Assembly (NCBI GenBank): GCA_035275545.1 | Contig: DATEMP010000069.1 | Span: 1-13,456 of the forward strand | DNA: 13,456 nt | Source: WS-11 sp035275545 | GTDB lineage: Bacteria; Eisenbacteria; RBG-16-71-46 | Reading direction: 5' to 3' | Shown here: positions 1 through 7,123 of the stretch, piece after piece | Layout: each line of letters begins with the position of its first letter | Numbering within the stretch: the stretch's first letter is position 1 | Program-made: the position numbers and the translations under genes | The notes under the pieces: generated by a model | Seen by the model: the letters and a program-made list of their open reading frames with translations, nothing else | Told to the model about the DNA's origin: nothing | The model's database searches: none

Positions 1-62
1 GGATGGCGCAGCAGCGTCTCGACCGCCGGCAGGGCGCGCAGCGACGGGGTGCGTGAGGGCAT
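1..62 (-). CDS. selA: Partial 5' end of a gene, probably selenocysteine synthase SelA (L-seryl-tRNA(Sec) selenium transferase)
   Basis: Only the first 20 codons are inside the window; the gene runs off the left edge. From ATG at 62 the frame reads MPSRTPSLRALPAVETLLRH. The LRxLPxVexLLrhP pattern is what SelA proteins carry at their N-terminus; SelA is a PLP enzyme that converts seryl-tRNA(Sec) to selenocysteinyl-tRNA(Sec). The match rests on about 14 residues, so the assignment is tentative. No Shine-Dalgarno sequence precedes the ATG, and a TACAAT hexamer lies only 8 bases upstream, so the message may be leaderless or the true start may lie elsewhere. It has the same orientation as the pilus operon but is 224 bp beyond the last small ORF, so it is probably a separate unit. 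Confidence 0.45.
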   Translation of the reverse strand, partial: MPSRTPSLRALPAVETLLRH

Positions 63-286
63 GGCGCGCGATTGTAGCGCAGCCCGCAGGCGATCGCGCG
101 GAAACGCCGCGAGCCGCCGCGCCCGGGAGGCGCGTCGGTCGGAGGGTGCCGAACCCCGCTATGCGAGGCCCGGCGGTGCGGCCTGGAGTGAAGGCTCGGG
201 GGCGCTGAGCGATTCAGCCGGAGGGCGGTCCAGCCGGTCGGTGTGTCAGGAGGCGGTGCGGGAAGCACCTCGGCGCCGGTGGACCG
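63..286. other. Intergenic region between the Tad-locus microprotein and the selA-like gene
   Basis: No credible gene is seen in these 224 bases. The region holds the TACAAT hexamer at 71-76 and a weak inverted repeat (GCTGA/TCAGC, 204-208 with 214-218). CAGCCGG also occurs twice (215-221 and 231-237). No hairpin followed by a T run is present on the minus strand, so no intrinsic terminator for the pilus operon can be assigned. Confidence 0.5.
71..76 (-). promoter_or_regulatory. Possible -10 hexamer (TACAAT) for the leftmost gene
   Basis: Reading leftward, TACAAT differs from TATAAT at one base and stands out in very GC-rich sequence, 8 bases before the ATG at 62. No convincing -35 hexamer is seen 16-18 bp upstream. 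If used, transcription would begin at or next to the start codon, giving a leaderless mRNA, which would fit the missing ribosome binding site. Confidence 0.25.
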
Positions 287-385
287 TTAGCTGCGGTTCC
301 GAGCCTTCTTGTTCGCGTTGTGACGCTGCCACCAGAGGAAACCGAACAGGGCAACCGCACCCCACAGCACGATCTGCATCATCAT
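287..385 (-). CDS. Small single-pass membrane protein (32 aa) at the end of the Tad operon
   Basis: Reading leftward from three consecutive ATG codons (385, 382, 379) to TAA at 287-289, the frame encodes 30 to 32 residues. It begins MMMQIVLWGAVALFGF, followed by LWWQRH and a basic tail NANKKARNRS. Residues about 4-19 form one hydrophobic helix, so by the positive-inside rule the Lys/Arg-rich C-terminus should be cytoplasmic. A purine-rich G run and GGTGAG just upstream of 385 can serve as a ribosome binding site. Third codon positions are mostly G or C, like the neighbours. It lies 72 bp after tadC in the same direction. I do not recognise a family. It could be a pilus-associated microprotein or a fortuitous ORF; the clean start, helix and charge pattern favour a real gene. 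Confidence 0.5.
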   Translation of the reverse strand: MMMQIVLWGAVALFGFLWWQRHNANKKARNRS

Positions 386-406
386 GGGTCTCTCACCCCC
401 CTTCCG

Positions 407-425
407 TCCCGCCGCGTGGGCGGGA
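407..425 (-). other. Perfect GC-rich hairpin between tadC and the microprotein ORF
   Basis: TCCCGCC (407-413) and GGCGGGA (419-425) form a perfect 7-bp stem with a 5-base loop in the 72-bp spacer after the tadC stop. It is not followed by a T tract on the minus strand, so it is not a standard terminator. It may instead stabilise the 3' end of upstream mRNA or attenuate read-through into the small ORF. Confidence 0.4.
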
Positions 426-457
426 TGTCGAAACCGGACGCCGATGCGCCGTTGCGA

Positions 458-1378
458 CTAGCGGTCGGCCGAGAGCGCCTTGAGCAGCTGGATGCCCGCC
501 GGCCCGAGGATGATCACGAGCAGGGCGGGGAAGATGAGGAACACGAGCGGGAAGGCGAGCTTGATGCTGGCCTTGCGGGCCTGCTGCTCCGCCCGCTGAC
601 GGCGGCGCGTGCGCATCGATTCGGCGTGCGCGCGCAGCGACTGGGCGATGCTGGTCCCCAGCCGGTCGGTCTGGATGAGCATCGCGACCAGCGAGTAGAT
701 GTCGTCGACGCCGGTGCGCTCGGCGAGGTTGCGGAGCGCGTCGGTGCGGGCGATGCCGGTCTGCATCTCCTGGTTCACGAGCGCGAGCTCGTCGGAGAGC
801 TGGCTGCTGGCGAGCCGGATCTCGATGCCCACCCGCTGGAGCGCCGCACCCAGACCGAGGCCCGCCTCGACGCACACGACCATGAGGTCGAGGGCGTCGG
901 GAAGCGCGGAGAGAATCTCGCCGTGACGCGCCCGCTGGCGGAACGCGATGTAGAAGGTCGGCAGGTAGAAGCCGATGAACGCCATGATCACCGAGAACAG
1001 CATGACGTTGCCGAGCGGACGCGCGGTGACCGCACCGTACGTCATCCATGCGACCGGCAGCGCCACGGCGGTGATGATCTTGCAGCCCATGAAGATGAGC
1101 GGCGCGTCGGCGCGTCGGAAGCCGGCGCGCACCAGGCCGGTGCGCAGCGCATCCGCACCGTCCTGCGCGGGCAGGAATCCGCCCAGCTGGGCGATCAGAC
1201 GGATCATCGCCGGAGGCCGGCGCCCGTACGCCACCGAGCCGGTGTTGGCGTGCAGCATGCGCAGCTCGCGCAGCCGCAGCGCCACCGGATTCCGCTCGGT
1301 GACGGAGGTGGTGTAGAAGGCGAAAGCGGCCATCGACACCGCCGCGAAGATCAGCACACTCATCAGGATCAGGAGCAT
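458..1378 (-). CDS. tadC: Tad pilus inner-membrane platform protein TadC
   Basis: Second of the two polytopic platform proteins on which Flp pili are assembled; TadB and TadC work with the CpaF ATPase in the inner membrane. The protein (306 aa) has an N-terminal membrane segment (about residues 3-22), paired helices near 100-147, and a type II secretion F (T2SSF) domain beginning at EILSALPDALDLMVVCVEAGL (about 154-174). It ends in a C-terminal membrane segment with a ProAlaLeuLeu core (about 275-300). I chose ATG 1378 because AAGGTG lies 5 bases upstream. A GTG at 1384, overlapping the tadB stop as GTGA, is also possible and would add two residues. Stop is TAG. It follows tadB directly, the usual order in tad loci. 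Confidence 0.93.
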   Translation of the reverse strand: MLLILMSVLIFAAVSMAAFAFYTTSVTERNPVALRLRELRMLHANTGSVAYGRRPPAMIRLIAQLGGFLPAQDGADALRTGLVRAGFRRADAPLIFMGCKIITAVALPVAWMTYGAVTARPLGNVMLFSVIMAFIGFYLPTFYIAFRQRARHGEILSALPDALDLMVVCVEAGLGLGAALQRVGIEIRLASSQLSDELALVNQEMQTGIARTDALRNLAERTGVDDIYSLVAMLIQTDRLGTSIAQSLRAHAESMRTRRRQRAEQQARKASIKLAFPLVFLIFPALLVIILGPAGIQLLKALSADR

Positions 1379-1380
1379 GG

Positions 1381-2337
1381 TCACACCTTAATGTTGACGA
1401 TCTTGCGGATGATGAGCGCTCCCGTGAGCTGCATGAATCCGGCGAACCACAGTGCGGCGCGGCCGGCTTCACTTTCGATCATGGGCTTGAAGTATTCGGG
1501 CGTCATGATGAACATGAACACGCCGATCGACAGCGGCAGACACAGCAGAATCAGCCCGGTGAGGCGGCCCTGGGCGGTGAACGTCTGGATGTCGCCCAGG
1601 ATCCGGAACCGGTCGCGGATCAGCTTCGCGGTGTTTTCGAGAATCTCGGCGAGGTTGCCGCCGGTCTCGCGCTGGAGCACGACCGCGGTCACGAAGAACC
1701 GCAGATCGAGCGAGTCGACGCGACGGGTCAGGTTGACGAGCGACTCGCGGAAGTCGAGGCCCAGCGACTGCTCCTCGACCGTGATCGCGAACTCGCCGCG
1801 CACCGGCTCGGGGGACTCCTCGGAGACGATCTGCATCGCCGCCGAGAACGAGAGTCCCGCACGCAGCGCGCTCACCAGCAGATCGAGCGCGTCCGGGAAC
1901 TCCGCCGCGAACGCCTTCATGCGCTGGCTCTTGCGATAGACCACGTAGCCGTAGGGCAGCGGGGCCAGGACCAGCATGAAGAGCATCGCCGGCGGCGCGC
2001 GATGGAACGCGATGATGCCGAAGAAGTAGCCCCCCATGCCGAAGGCGGCAATGAGGAGGAGCAGCACCCCCACGCGCATCGACATGCCGGCCCGGTAGAG
2101 AAGCATCTCGAGGCTTTGGGCGATGTTGATGCGACGGAGGATGGAGTCGAGCCACGGAATCGAGCTGTAGCGCTTGTCACGCTCGACCTTGGGCCCGGGA
2201 AGCTCCCGGGTGCGCTGGGAAAGCTCCTTCAGTCGCCCCTGGAGCGCGCGCGCGCCCTCGCCGCTCCGGTGAATGACCATCCCCACCGTGGCAGCGACCA
2301 CGCACAGGAAGATCAGGATGCTGAACGCGAGAATCAA
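1381..2337 (-). CDS. tadB: Tad pilus inner-membrane platform protein TadB
   Basis: Platform protein paired with TadC, homologous to the type II secretion F / PilC family. The 318-aa product has an N-terminal membrane helix (about 3-22), two further helices (about 88-135), and a cytoplasmic T2SSF domain (about 142-250). The domain contains EFPDALDLLVSALRAGLSF and the conserved stretch LQRETGGNLAEILEN. Two C-terminal helices follow (about 258-278 and 292-312). The start is an unusual TTG at 2337, supported by a very strong Shine-Dalgarno AGGAGGGAGCC directly before it, which overlaps the cpaF stop region. The gene starts 9 bp after cpaF and ends at the start of tadC, so translation is tightly coupled. 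Confidence 0.94.
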   Translation of the reverse strand: MILAFSILIFLCVVAATVGMVIHRSGEGARALQGRLKELSQRTRELPGPKVERDKRYSSIPWLDSILRRINIAQSLEMLLYRAGMSMRVGVLLLLIAAFGMGGYFFGIIAFHRAPPAMLFMLVLAPLPYGYVVYRKSQRMKAFAAEFPDALDLLVSALRAGLSFSAAMQIVSEESPEPVRGEFAITVEEQSLGLDFRESLVNLTRRVDSLDLRFFVTAVVLQRETGGNLAEILENTAKLIRDRFRILGDIQTFTAQGRLTGLILLCLPLSIGVFMFIMTPEYFKPMIESEAGRAALWFAGFMQLTGALIIRKIVNIKV

Positions 2338-2346
2338 GGCTCCCTC

Positions 2347-3708
2347 CTAGTGGCTTCGACGACCGCGCTCGAAAATCTCCATCGGAAGGTCGACCCCCGC
2401 GAGGCGGATGCGCTCGCCGCACTTGGGCACGAGTCCCGTAGCTTCGAAGTACCCGTTGAGACGCCCGTCGTTGCCCACGCCCGTGGGAACGAACCGGAAG
2501 ATCTCCTGCATCGTCACGACGTTGCCTTCCATCCCGAGCAGCTCCGACACCGAGAGGATGCGCCGCGTCCCGTCCGCCATGCGTGAGACGTGCACGATCA
2601 GCTCGAGCGCGGAGGTGATCTGCTCGCGGATCGCCTTGTCGGGCAGGGCGTGCCCCGACATGAGCACCAGGTTCTCCATGCGGTGCAGCGCGTCGCGCGG
2701 CCCGTTGGAGTGGATGGTGGTCATCGAGCCGTCGTGGCCTGTGTTCATGGCCTGGAGCATGTCCAGCACCTCGTCGCCGCGCACCTCGCCCACGACGATC
2801 CGGTCGGGGCGCATGCGGAGCGCGTTGCGGACCAGGTCGCGCTGGGTGATCTGTCCCTTGCCCTCGATGTTGGGCGGGCGGGTCTCGAGCCGCACCACGT
2901 GCGGCTGCTGGAGCATGAGCTCCGCCGAGTCCTCGATCGTGACGATGCGCTCCTCGGCCGGGATGTAGCGCGAGAGGATGTTCAGCAGCGTCGTCTTGCC
3001 GGAGCCGGTACCGCCAGTGACCAGCATATTGAGCCGGGCCGCGACCGCGCCGGTGATCATCTGCGCGATCTCGGTGGTCATGCTGCCGAGCCCGAGCAGG
3101 TCGTCGATCGAGAGCGCCCGGCGCCGGAACCGCCGGATCGAGAGGATCGGGCCGTCCAGCGCCGCGGGAGGAATGATCGCGTTGACGCGCGAGCCGTCCG
3201 GCAGGCGTGCGTCGACCAGCGGCGTCGACTCGTCGATGCGGCGGCCGACGCGCGAGATGATCCGGTCGATGATGTGGCGCAGGTGGGCCTCGTCCCGGAA
3301 CGACACCCCGGTCGGCTCGAGGCGGCCGAGCCGCTCGACGAACACCTGGCGGTGGGTGTTGACCAGGATGTCGCTGATCTCCTCGTCGAGGAGCAACGGC
3401 GTGATCGGGCCGAGGTCGAACGTGTCGTGGAGCAGCTCGGTGATGAGCTTCTCCTCGTCGCCGCGGGTGAGACGGATCTCCGCTTCCACGAGCATCCGGC
3501 GCGCCAGGTGTTCCACCTGTGCACGGCGCTGGGTCTCGTCGAGGCCCTCCAGCATGGCCAGGTCGAGCTTCGCGATCAGCTCGCGATGGAGCTGCTTCTT
3601 GATGACCTGGTAACGATCCGGCTCGGCTTCGGCGGGACGGTTCGTGAGCAGCGGACCCGATGGCGTCGCGGGCCCGTTGCCGCGTCCGAGGCGGTGGCGG
3701 AGGTTCAT
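2347..3708 (-). CDS. cpaF: Tad pilus assembly ATPase CpaF/TadA
   Basis: Hexameric cytoplasmic secretion ATPase (GspE/VirB11-like family) that powers Flp pilus extension; in some bacteria the same enzyme also drives retraction. All signature motifs are present in the 453-aa protein: Walker A GGTGSGKT (232-239), Asp box RIVTIEDSAEL (254-264), Walker B region RIVVGEVRG (303-311), and His box TGHDGSMTTIHSN (323-335). The N-terminal domain (about 60-190) contains DEEISDILVN and LPDGSRVNAIIPP, typical of CpaF/TadA. Length is normal for the family. Start is ATG 3708, 6 bp after the cpaE stop, with AAGGG upstream. It is followed by tadB, as in most tad loci. No anomalies were seen. Confidence 0.97.
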   Translation of the reverse strand: MNLRHRLGRGNGPATPSGPLLTNRPAEAEPDRYQVIKKQLHRELIAKLDLAMLEGLDETQRRAQVEHLARRMLVEAEIRLTRGDEEKLITELLHDTFDLGPITPLLLDEEISDILVNTHRQVFVERLGRLEPTGVSFRDEAHLRHIIDRIISRVGRRIDESTPLVDARLPDGSRVNAIIPPAALDGPILSIRRFRRRALSIDDLLGLGSMTTEIAQMITGAVAARLNMLVTGGTGSGKTTLLNILSRYIPAEERIVTIEDSAELMLQQPHVVRLETRPPNIEGKGQITQRDLVRNALRMRPDRIVVGEVRGDEVLDMLQAMNTGHDGSMTTIHSNGPRDALHRMENLVLMSGHALPDKAIREQITSALELIVHVSRMADGTRRILSVSELLGMEGNVVTMQEIFRFVPTGVGNDGRLNGYFEATGLVPKCGERIRLAGVDLPMEIFERGRRSH

Positions 3709-3714
3709 GGTCGT

Positions 3715-4920
3715 CTAACCCTTTCCAAAGAGGCGCATGCGCCCGGGACGCTTGGCCGACACGGTCTCGATTGGCTCTTCGACCTTGTCCGATGGGACCA
3801 GCTTGCGGGCGATGGCGTTGATGTCGCGCCCCGCCCTCGAATCCGAGTGGTCGCCGCACAGCGGCTTGCCGACGTTGATCGCCATGCTGACCGACGCGTA
3901 GTCGTTGGAGATGCTTCCGAACACCGCCATCCCGAGCGTCTCCTCGATCTGGGCGACCGAGATGGCGCTCTGCTCGCCGCGCCGGTTCACGATCAGGCGC
4001 ACGCGGTCCGGCGAGACCAGGAAGTTGAGCTTCTGGAAGATCTCGAGCGAGCGCCGCGCGGCGCGCACCGAGGGAATGCTCGGCTCCGCCATCAGCAGGA
4101 TCGTGCTCGAGCGATCGAAGATCTCGAGCGTGATCTCGTTGAACACGTGCGGGGCGTCCACCACCACGACGTCGAACGTCGAGTGCATGATGTCGAGCAC
4201 GCTGGCGATCTGCTCGGAGGTCACGCCGTCCACGCGGTCCAGATGCTCCGGCTGCGACATGACGTGGAGGCCGGACGGGTGCTTCATGAGCGCGTCGTGC
4301 ACGCTTGCCGAATCGATGCGCGGGGCGTTGAGGACGTCACCCAGCGACTTGGTGGGCGTGAGGCCCAGCATGAACGCGGCGTCGCCGGACTGATAGTCGA
4401 AGTCGGCGAGCGCCACCTCCCGGTTGGTGAGGCGCCGCATGCTGATCGCCAGGTTGGTCGCGGCGGTGCTGACACCCGAGCCGCCCTTGTTGCAGAACAC
4501 CGTGATGACGCTGCGGGAGCTGCCGGTCCCGCCGCTCTTCTTGGCGGCCTGGCGGGCGACGCGCTCCACCGCCTCGCGCAGCGAGCCGCGGTCGAGCGGG
4601 CGACGCAGCACTTCCTGGGCGCCGGCGCGCAGCGCGCGCAGCAGCGTGTCCGGGTCGAACACCTCGGTGGCCAGGAAGATCGCGCAGTCGGGATGGTCGA
4701 GCTTGTACTGCGAGGCCGCGTTCAGCGAGTCCTCGACCGGGTGGCTCATGTCCAGGATGAGGATGTTGGGCCGCACCTGGCTGGCCAGCGCGAGCCCGGC
4801 GCGCATGTCGTTGCGCTCGCCGGCGATCTGGACACCGGGCAGGGCCTCGAGCGCAAGACGGAGCTGCCCACGCTCGTAATCGTCGCGATGAACCAGAACC
4901 ACGGTGAGATTGGCGTTCAC
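3715..4920 (-). CDS. cpaE: Tad pilus localisation protein CpaE/TadZ (receiver-like plus ParA/MinD-like ATPase)
   Basis: CpaE/TadZ proteins place the pilus machine, often at the pole. The 401-aa product begins with a response-regulator-like domain (about 1-120) that keeps an acidic pair (D13, D14) and a candidate phospho-acceptor D57 in LILDM. The usual conserved Lys near the end is Arg (RRPLD, 106-110). A MinD/ParA-type ATPase domain follows from about 137, with a deviant Walker A KGGSGVST (145-152). That motif keeps the first Lys, but the P-loop Lys is replaced by Val. Walker A' is ADFDYQSGD and Walker B is VVVVDAPH (251-258). The altered P-loop is common in TadZ proteins and suggests weak or no hydrolysis. 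Start is GTG 4920, with GAGG about 9 bases upstream and a 14-bp gap from the TadG-like gene. Confidence 0.94.
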   Translation of the reverse strand: MNANLTVVLVHRDDYERGQLRLALEALPGVQIAGERNDMRAGLALASQVRPNILILDMSHPVEDSLNAASQYKLDHPDCAIFLATEVFDPDTLLRALRAGAQEVLRRPLDRGSLREAVERVARQAAKKSGGTGSSRSVITVFCNKGGSGVSTAATNLAISMRRLTNREVALADFDYQSGDAAFMLGLTPTKSLGDVLNAPRIDSASVHDALMKHPSGLHVMSQPEHLDRVDGVTSEQIASVLDIMHSTFDVVVVDAPHVFNEITLEIFDRSSTILLMAEPSIPSVRAARRSLEIFQKLNFLVSPDRVRLIVNRRGEQSAISVAQIEETLGMAVFGSISNDYASVSMAINVGKPLCGDHSDSRAGRDINAIARKLVPSDKVEEPIETVSAKRPGRMRLFGKG

Positions 4921-4934
4921 GTTTGCGGCCTCGC

Positions 4935-5948
4935 TTACTGAACCAGTCGGATGGTGAAGACGGTGCTATTGCAGTTGCCGCCCGTCCCGGGAACGACTTC
5001 GTGGATGAACTCGCCGCGAATCTCGCCGTTACCCGTCGGGCGCTCGTGCAGGAAGAAGGCCGCCAGACCGGTCACGGTGACATCGCTGCGCCCATTCCCC
5101 ATCGGGGTGATGATCGGGATGTTGACGACCCGCGCCCCGTTGCCGGCGTACTCGGGGTAGTTGATGTTGGTGCGGCGGTCGGTGTCGCTGTCCCAGCGGT
5201 TCTGGACGCCGGTCCGAGTCGGTCCGGCCATGTTGCCCGGCTGGGTCTGGATGGTCTGACCGATGGTGATGCAGCAGGAGTAGCCATTCTCGAGCAGGCA
5301 CCGATAGGTGTTGGCACCGGTCGATGACATCCCGGCGCACGGGCCCTCGGCGCACTCGGGGAAGGACACCGCCTGATAGTTGCCGTTGACTCCGCCGGGG
5401 GACGCCTGCTTGAGGACGTACATCTGCCCGACGACGAAGTTCTGCTGGCCCTGGGGCGGGTAGGAGCCGAGCGGCACCAGCTTCTCGCACTGCGAGCAGG
5501 TGCGCTCCGCCTTGGCGGTCGCGGTCGCCTTGACCTGGAGGTTCGTGATCCCCAGCACCTGGGCGATGTGGGTGACCATCGACCCGTCGCTGGTCGGATC
5601 GCGCCGCACCGTCACCGTGCAGAGGTTCTGGTTCACGTCGACCGAGACATCCGACGCGAGCAGCGTGACCGACTCCCCGGCCTGGACGAACGCCTTGTTG
5701 CGCGCCGAGGTCGCCTGGGCACGGAACAGGGCCGTGTCCGGGCGCAGCTTGCCGGTCTGGAGGTTGAGCGCCGAAGCCCCCGCAAGCGCCGCCGCGTCGG
5801 CTGCGTTCTGCAGCTCGGTGCGCGTGGCCATGAGCTTGGCGACGTCGATCCCGAGGGCGACGAAGCCCAGCATCATGATCATGAAGAACGCGGACCAGAT
5901 GATGACGACGCCGCGCTCGTTGTTTCGTACCGCCTGGGGGGGCTTCAT
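4935..5948 (-). CDS. tadG: TadG-like pilus assembly protein with Cys-rich periplasmic domain
   Basis: The N-terminus matches the TadE/G-like family: basic residues then one membrane segment (about 13-37) beginning ERGVVIIWSAFFMIMMLGF, followed by the family hallmark TELQNAADAAALAGASAL (44-61). The remaining ~270 residues would sit in the periplasm. They include nine cysteines (110, 151, 154, 199, 204, 217, 225, 226, 326), among them a CSQC motif at 151-154 and a CC pair at 225-226, pointing to disulfide-stabilised folding. I do not recognise the C-terminal domain beyond its TadG-like context; no von Willebrand A (MIDAS) motif is seen, although one occurs in longer TadG proteins. Start is ATG 5948, with a GAGAGA stretch upstream. 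It lies between the secretin and cpaE. Its role in pilus assembly is inferred from context. Confidence 0.85.
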   Translation of the reverse strand: MKPPQAVRNNERGVVIIWSAFFMIMMLGFVALGIDVAKLMATRTELQNAADAAALAGASALNLQTGKLRPDTALFRAQATSARNKAFVQAGESVTLLASDVSVDVNQNLCTVTVRRDPTSDGSMVTHIAQVLGITNLQVKATATAKAERTCSQCEKLVPLGSYPPQGQQNFVVGQMYVLKQASPGGVNGNYQAVSFPECAEGPCAGMSSTGANTYRCLLENGYSCCITIGQTIQTQPGNMAGPTRTGVQNRWDSDTDRRTNINYPEYAGNGARVVNIPIITPMGNGRSDVTVTGLAAFFLHERPTGNGEIRGEFIHEVVPGTGGNCNSTVFTIRLVQ

Positions 5949-5982
5949 GGTGTCTCTCTCAGACCTCGTTGTTGTGGCGAAC

Positions 5983-7080
5983 CTATTCCTGCCGCCGGTC
6001 GGTCGGCAGCGCCGGCAACGAACTGGATGCCGCCGCGACGAGCTCCGGCGAGACCACGACCAGCAGGTCGTGCTCGACGTCTTCGGTCCGCTTGTTCGTG
6101 AAGAAGAAGCCGAGCAAGGGGATGTGCCCCAGTACCGGCACCCGCTTCACCGATTTCACCTTGTCCGTCTGCTTGAGCCCGCCGATCACCAGGTGCTCGC
6201 CGGCGTTCAGGTTCACGACCGTCGACGCCTTGCGGCTGATGAGCGTCGGCACCACGAACCCGGACACCCGGAGCGAGCTGCTGAAGTCGATCTGGCTCAC
6301 TTCCGGAGCCACCTTGAGGGTGATGCTGTTGTCCTCCTCGACCGTCGGGGTGAAGTTCAGCTTCACGCCGAACTCCTTCCACTCGATCGTCACGGTCGAG
6401 CCGCCGGCCACCGAACCGCTCGAGATCGGGATCGCGAACTCGCCGCCGGAGAGGAAGGTCGCCTTCTCACCGCTCTTCGCCATCAGCGTCGAGTTCGCCA
6501 GCGTCCGGAGATCGCCCGACTCCTCGAGCGCCTTCCACTGGGTCTGGAGCAGCCAGTTGCCGCTGCCCGGCTCGAAGTGGAGGAACCCGTCGGTCCCGGG
6601 ACCGACGTTGAGCGGGATCGACGGGTCCGACACCTTGGTGGTGTAGAGACCGCCCTGCAGGAAGTCACCGTCGATGAAGCCCTGGCCCAGCCAGTCGAAG
6701 CCGTATTCCTTCTTGGCGTTCGTGTTGACCTCGGCCACCCGCACGTGCAGGGCAACCTGCTTGGTGCCGTTCGGGATGTACACCTCGACGTCGTACACCT
6801 TGTACCGGGCGCCCTCGTTGTAGACCACCAACGTCGTGATCCCGACCGACTTCGCGGTCACGACCACGGTCTTGCCGGAGCCCACGGTCGCGTCCGCGAT
6901 CTTGGGCTCGGCGATCGCCACCGTGCGCACGTCCTCGGTGGAGCTCACGACCTCACCGCGCCCGAGCGGGATCCGGATCTTCTCCCGCGCCTGCGCCTGG
7001 GCCATCGCTGCACACGCGACCAGGGCGAGCAGCACCGCCACCCCGGATCGCATTGCTGACTTCATCTTCCGTGAGAACAT
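5983..7080 (-). CDS. cpaC: Tad outer-membrane secretin CpaC/RcpA
   Basis: Forms the outer-membrane channel through which the Flp pilus leaves the cell. The 365-aa product has a Sec signal peptide (about 1-31, ending MAQAQA). Next is the pilus-secretin N-terminal domain (about 34-105, with AIAEPKIADATV and GITTLVVYNE). The secretin core (about 175-348) ends with the hallmark VPVLGHIPLLGFFF (314-327) and LLVVVSPELV. It is shorter than many CpaC proteins, and no BON domain is evident. The frame stays open upstream to 7176, but ATG 7080 is clearly the start: AGGAGGAG lies just before it and the signal peptide begins there, whereas the longer version would overlap cpaB. A 43-bp gap separates it from cpaB. 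Confidence 0.95.
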   Translation of the reverse strand: MFSRKMKSAMRSGVAVLLALVACAAMAQAQAREKIRIPLGRGEVVSSTEDVRTVAIAEPKIADATVGSGKTVVVTAKSVGITTLVVYNEGARYKVYDVEVYIPNGTKQVALHVRVAEVNTNAKKEYGFDWLGQGFIDGDFLQGGLYTTKVSDPSIPLNVGPGTDGFLHFEPGSGNWLLQTQWKALEESGDLRTLANSTLMAKSGEKATFLSGGEFAIPISSGSVAGGSTVTIEWKEFGVKLNFTPTVEEDNSITLKVAPEVSQIDFSSSLRVSGFVVPTLISRKASTVVNLNAGEHLVIGGLKQTDKVKSVKRVPVLGHIPLLGFFFTNKRTEDVEHDLLVVVSPELVAAASSSLPALPTDRRQE

Positions 7081-7123
7081 CGTCTCCTCCTGGGCTTTGA
7101 ATCGGACTTCCATGTTGATGAAG

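Noticed and set aside
215..237. Direct repeat CAGCCGG in the left intergenic region
   Set aside because: A 7-bp repeat in very GC-rich sequence is expected by chance; no further copies at regular spacing.
320..1939. Plus-strand open frame of 539 codons opposite tadB/tadC
   Set aside because: Shadow of tadB, tadC and the microprotein on the other strand; no domain, and composition is typical of antisense frames.
2590..4941. Very long plus-strand open frame (783 codons) antisense to cpaF and cpaE
   Set aside because: It lies opposite two well-recognised genes. Its translation is rich in Arg, His, Asp and Glu with no domain, as expected from the complement of GC-rich codons.
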